Below are positions 5,500-6,934 of a stretch of 6,934 nucleotides of DNA, piece by piece. Both the position numbers and the translations under genes were made by a program. The notes beneath the pieces are model-generated. The model was not told the DNA's origin, did not search any database, and saw only the letters and a list, made by a program, of their open reading frames with translations. Within the stretch, counting starts at the first letter, position 1; the number at the start of each line of letters is the position of its first letter. The DNA is from Acidobacteriaceae bacterium (lineage in GTDB: Bacteria > Acidobacteriota > Terriglobia > Terriglobales > Acidobacteriaceae), in contig PLKU01000517.1 of NCBI GenBank assembly GCA_003140705.1, positions 9,180-16,113 of the forward strand. Direction: 5' to 3'.

Positions 5500-6750
5500 A
5501 TGAAAGACACACTTGGAGTATTGCTTGCGGGCGGAGCAGGTGAGCGGCTTTTTCCGCTGACCCGTGATCGCGCCAAACCGGCCGTGCCCTTCGGCGGAAA
5601 ATACCGCATCGTCGATTTCGTGTTGAGTAATTTTATCAACTCCGGAATCTATTCCCTTTATGTGCTGACACAGTTCCGCAGCCAGTCGCTGCTCCAGCAC
5701 CTGTCCGAGGGATGGCAGTTCGGGAGTCTGCTCAAATCGCAGTTTTGCATTCCCGTGCCGGCCCAAATGCGTTCTCCGGGCGAAACCTGGTACCAGGGCA
5801 CCGCCGACGCCATCTACCAGAACATCAACCTGGTGGAGCAGTCCGACCCGGAAGTGGTGGCGATCTTCGGCGGCGATCACATCTACCGCATGAACATCAC
5901 CAGCATGATCGAGTATCACATCGCCAAGAATGCCGAGGTCACCGTGGCGGCGATTCCCGCGCCACGCGATATGGCCAGCGAATTCGGGGTGATCGAGGCT
6001 GACGGAAATGGCCGCATCCTGGCCTTCCACGAGAAGAACCCCGACGCTCCCTCCATGCCGGACGATCCCAATCGCGTGTTTGCCTCCATGGGCAATTACA
6101 TTTTCTCCACGCGCACCCTGTTAAAGCTGCTGCATGACGACGCCGCGGAAGAAGCCAGTGAGCACGATTTCGGCCACAATATCCTGCCCAAACTGGCCGG
6201 CAAGGCCGAGATTTACGCCTACGACTTCCAAACCAACCGCATCCCCGGCGAACGCCCCGACGCCCAGCCCTACTGGCGCGACGTGGGAACCATCGACGCC
6301 TATTACGAGGCCAACATGGACCTCCGGTCCGTCAGTCCGGCGCTCAATCTCTACAATCGCGCCTGGCCGCTGCGCAGTTCCAGCTACTCCGATCCGCCCG
6401 CCAAGTTCACCTTCGACGAGGAAAACCGCCGCGGCCAGGCCATCGACAGCACGGTCTCCGGCGGATGCATCCTATCCGGCGGGATTGTGCGCAATTCCGT
6501 GCTGGGACGCAACGTCCGCGTGCATACCGGCGCGCTGGTGGAGGATTGCATCATCATGGATAACTGCGACATCGGCCGCCGCGCGAAACTCCGCCGCGCC
6601 ATCCTCGACAAGAACGTCAAAGTAGGGGCGGACACGAGCGTCGGCTACGAACCGGCGGCCGACGCCGCGCGCTATTTCGTGACCGAAAGCGGCATCGTGG
6701 TAATTAGCGGAGAGCGCTCCCCGGTGGATATCAGCGGCATGGTGGTGTGA
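5500..6750 (+). CDS. glgC: Glucose-1-phosphate adenylyltransferase (ADP-glucose pyrophosphorylase)
   Basis: A full-length 416-residue enzyme that makes ADP-glucose and pyrophosphate from glucose-1-phosphate and ATP, the committed step of bacterial glycogen synthesis. The nucleotidyltransferase domain shows LLAGGAGERLFPLT (8-21), RAKPAVPFGGKYRI (24-37), WYQGTADAIYQN (97-108), FGGDHIYR (123-130) with the probable metal/catalytic D126, EFGVIE (161-166), HEKNP with the glucose-1-phosphate lysine K179, and PYWRDVGTIDAY (257-268). A C-terminal left-handed beta-helix (about 315-385) contains SGGCILSGG and the hexapeptide-like repeats typical of this allosteric tetramer. Compared with my recollection of E. 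coli GlgC it lacks the first ~16 residues, and D23 occupies the place of the fructose-bisphosphate lysine K39, so effector response may differ. The ATG at 5500 starts directly before the first beta-strand. No other glycogen gene is in the window. Confidence 0.97.
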   Translation: MKDTLGVLLAGGAGERLFPLTRDRAKPAVPFGGKYRIVDFVLSNFINSGIYSLYVLTQFRSQSLLQHLSEGWQFGSLLKSQFCIPVPAQMRSPGETWYQGTADAIYQNINLVEQSDPEVVAIFGGDHIYRMNITSMIEYHIAKNAEVTVAAIPAPRDMASEFGVIEADGNGRILAFHEKNPDAPSMPDDPNRVFASMGNYIFSTRTLLKLLHDDAAEEASEHDFGHNILPKLAGKAEIYAYDFQTNRIPGERPDAQPYWRDVGTIDAYYEANMDLRSVSPALNLYNRAWPLRSSSYSDPPAKFTFDEENRRGQAIDSTVSGGCILSGGIVRNSVLGRNVRVHTGALVEDCIIMDNCDIGRRAKLRRAILDKNVKVGADTSVGYEPAADAARYFVTESGIVVISGERSPVDISGMVV

Positions 6751-6800
6751 TGGAGCCACTGGGCAAGCTGCCGGCCATTCGGGACCTGAGCCGCGACCCT

Positions 6801-6846
6801 GAGGGAGCGGAGGGCCGGGACGTCGGGAGTGGCCCTCCGCTCCTTT
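6801..6846 (+). terminator. Intrinsic terminator after glgC
   Basis: GGAGCGGAGGGCC (6804-6816) and GGCCCTCCGCTCC (6831-6843) are perfect 13-bp reverse complements with a 14-nt loop; three more pairs including G-U wobbles can extend the base. Only a short TTT (6844-6846) follows, so the U-tract is weak, but the stem is very stable and sits 50 bp past the glgC stop, where a terminator is expected. Confidence 0.65.
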
Positions 6847-6851
6847 ACAAT
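6846..6851 (+). promoter_or_regulatory. Possible -10 element for a downstream gene
   Basis: TACAAT directly after the terminator stem matches five of six -10 bases and is followed by CG, exactly as in the candidate cysS promoter. The 17-nt upstream hexamer TCGGGA is a poor -35. It would start transcription about 6858, nearly 40 nt before the ATG at 6896. Confidence 0.22.
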
Positions 6852-6895
6852 CGCAGCTCGGCGAGTGGTGTGAAGGTGGGGCAGGCTTTAGCTCA

Positions 6896-6934
6896 ATGCC
6901 ACTTGCTTTGCATCCGGTCGGCAATTCTGCACAA
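6896..6934 (+). CDS. Possible start of the next gene, truncated by the window edge
   Basis: An ATG at 6896-6898 opens a frame of 13 codons (MPLALHPVGNSAQ) that runs off the window. A GGTGGGG block (6875-6881) lies 14 nt upstream, rather far for a ribosome site. Position after a terminator and a TACAAT box makes a new transcription unit plausible, but too little sequence is present to name a product. It could equally be non-coding. Confidence 0.25.
   Translation, partial: MPLALHPVGNSAQ

Noticed and set aside
5545..5560. Hairpin AGCGG-CTTTTT-CCGCT resembling an attenuator near the glgC start
   Set aside because: It lies in the coding sequence for the conserved ERLFPL motif, has a 5-bp stem with T residues in the loop rather than after the stem, and is explained by codon content.
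6472..6924. Minus-strand open frame antisense to the glgC 3' end and terminator
   Set aside because: It crosses the terminator stem and overlaps the conserved glgC beta-helix; the product is His/Ala/Pro-rich without recognisable domains.
6881..6934. Short matches to a tRNA-Ala(TGC): TAGCTCA, TTGCTTTGCA and GGTCGGC in the right order
   Set aside because: The D-stem and anticodon stem do not pair, the T-arm lacks its conserved TTCGA loop, spacing is wrong and the 3' end is missing. At most a chance or decayed resemblance.

Overview
This is a gene-dense, GC-rich bacterial chromosomal window with ordinary housekeeping and envelope genes. I see no phage, insertion sequence, CRISPR array, rRNA or tRNA. 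Three things suggest a Gram-negative soil bacterium, most likely an acidobacterium: the mix of gene families (YedA-like exporter, DUF4337 protein, small two-helix membrane protein, glgC), Shine-Dalgarno sites ahead of most genes, and a secreted protein that looks like an outer-membrane beta-barrel. The phylum is inferred from family resemblance, not from a marker gene.

Layout: the left edge carries the 3' part of a plus-strand EamA/DMT transporter. It converges, 20 bp away, on three minus-strand genes. In transcription order these are a 61-residue membrane protein (2969 to 2784), cysS for cysteinyl-tRNA synthetase (2616 to 1132) and a DUF4337 membrane protein (1059 to 514). A 220-bp divergent intergenic region (2970-3189) separates them from a plus-strand run: a nitroreductase-family flavoprotein, a YdcF/DUF218 membrane-anchored protein, a signal-peptide-bearing probable outer-membrane protein, and glgC for ADP-glucose pyrophosphorylase. 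A strong hairpin terminator follows glgC. The last 40 bases may begin another gene.

The genes do not form one obvious pathway. cysS serves translation and glgC makes the glucosyl donor for glycogen, but no other glycogen gene is in view. Nitroreductase and ydcF-like genes are 57 bp apart and could be cotranscribed; ydcF-like and the outer-membrane gene are 65 bp apart. The three smaller membrane or envelope proteins have no assigned role.

I found no convincing undescribed system. The points most worth a second look are small: a perfect inverted repeat overlapping the possible -35 of cysS, a stem that could hide the ribosome site of the TTG-started ydcF-like gene, a 12-bp in-frame tandem duplication in that same gene, two short palindromes in the divergent region, and an altered activator-site position in GlgC. 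No gene-free stretch exceeds 300 bp.
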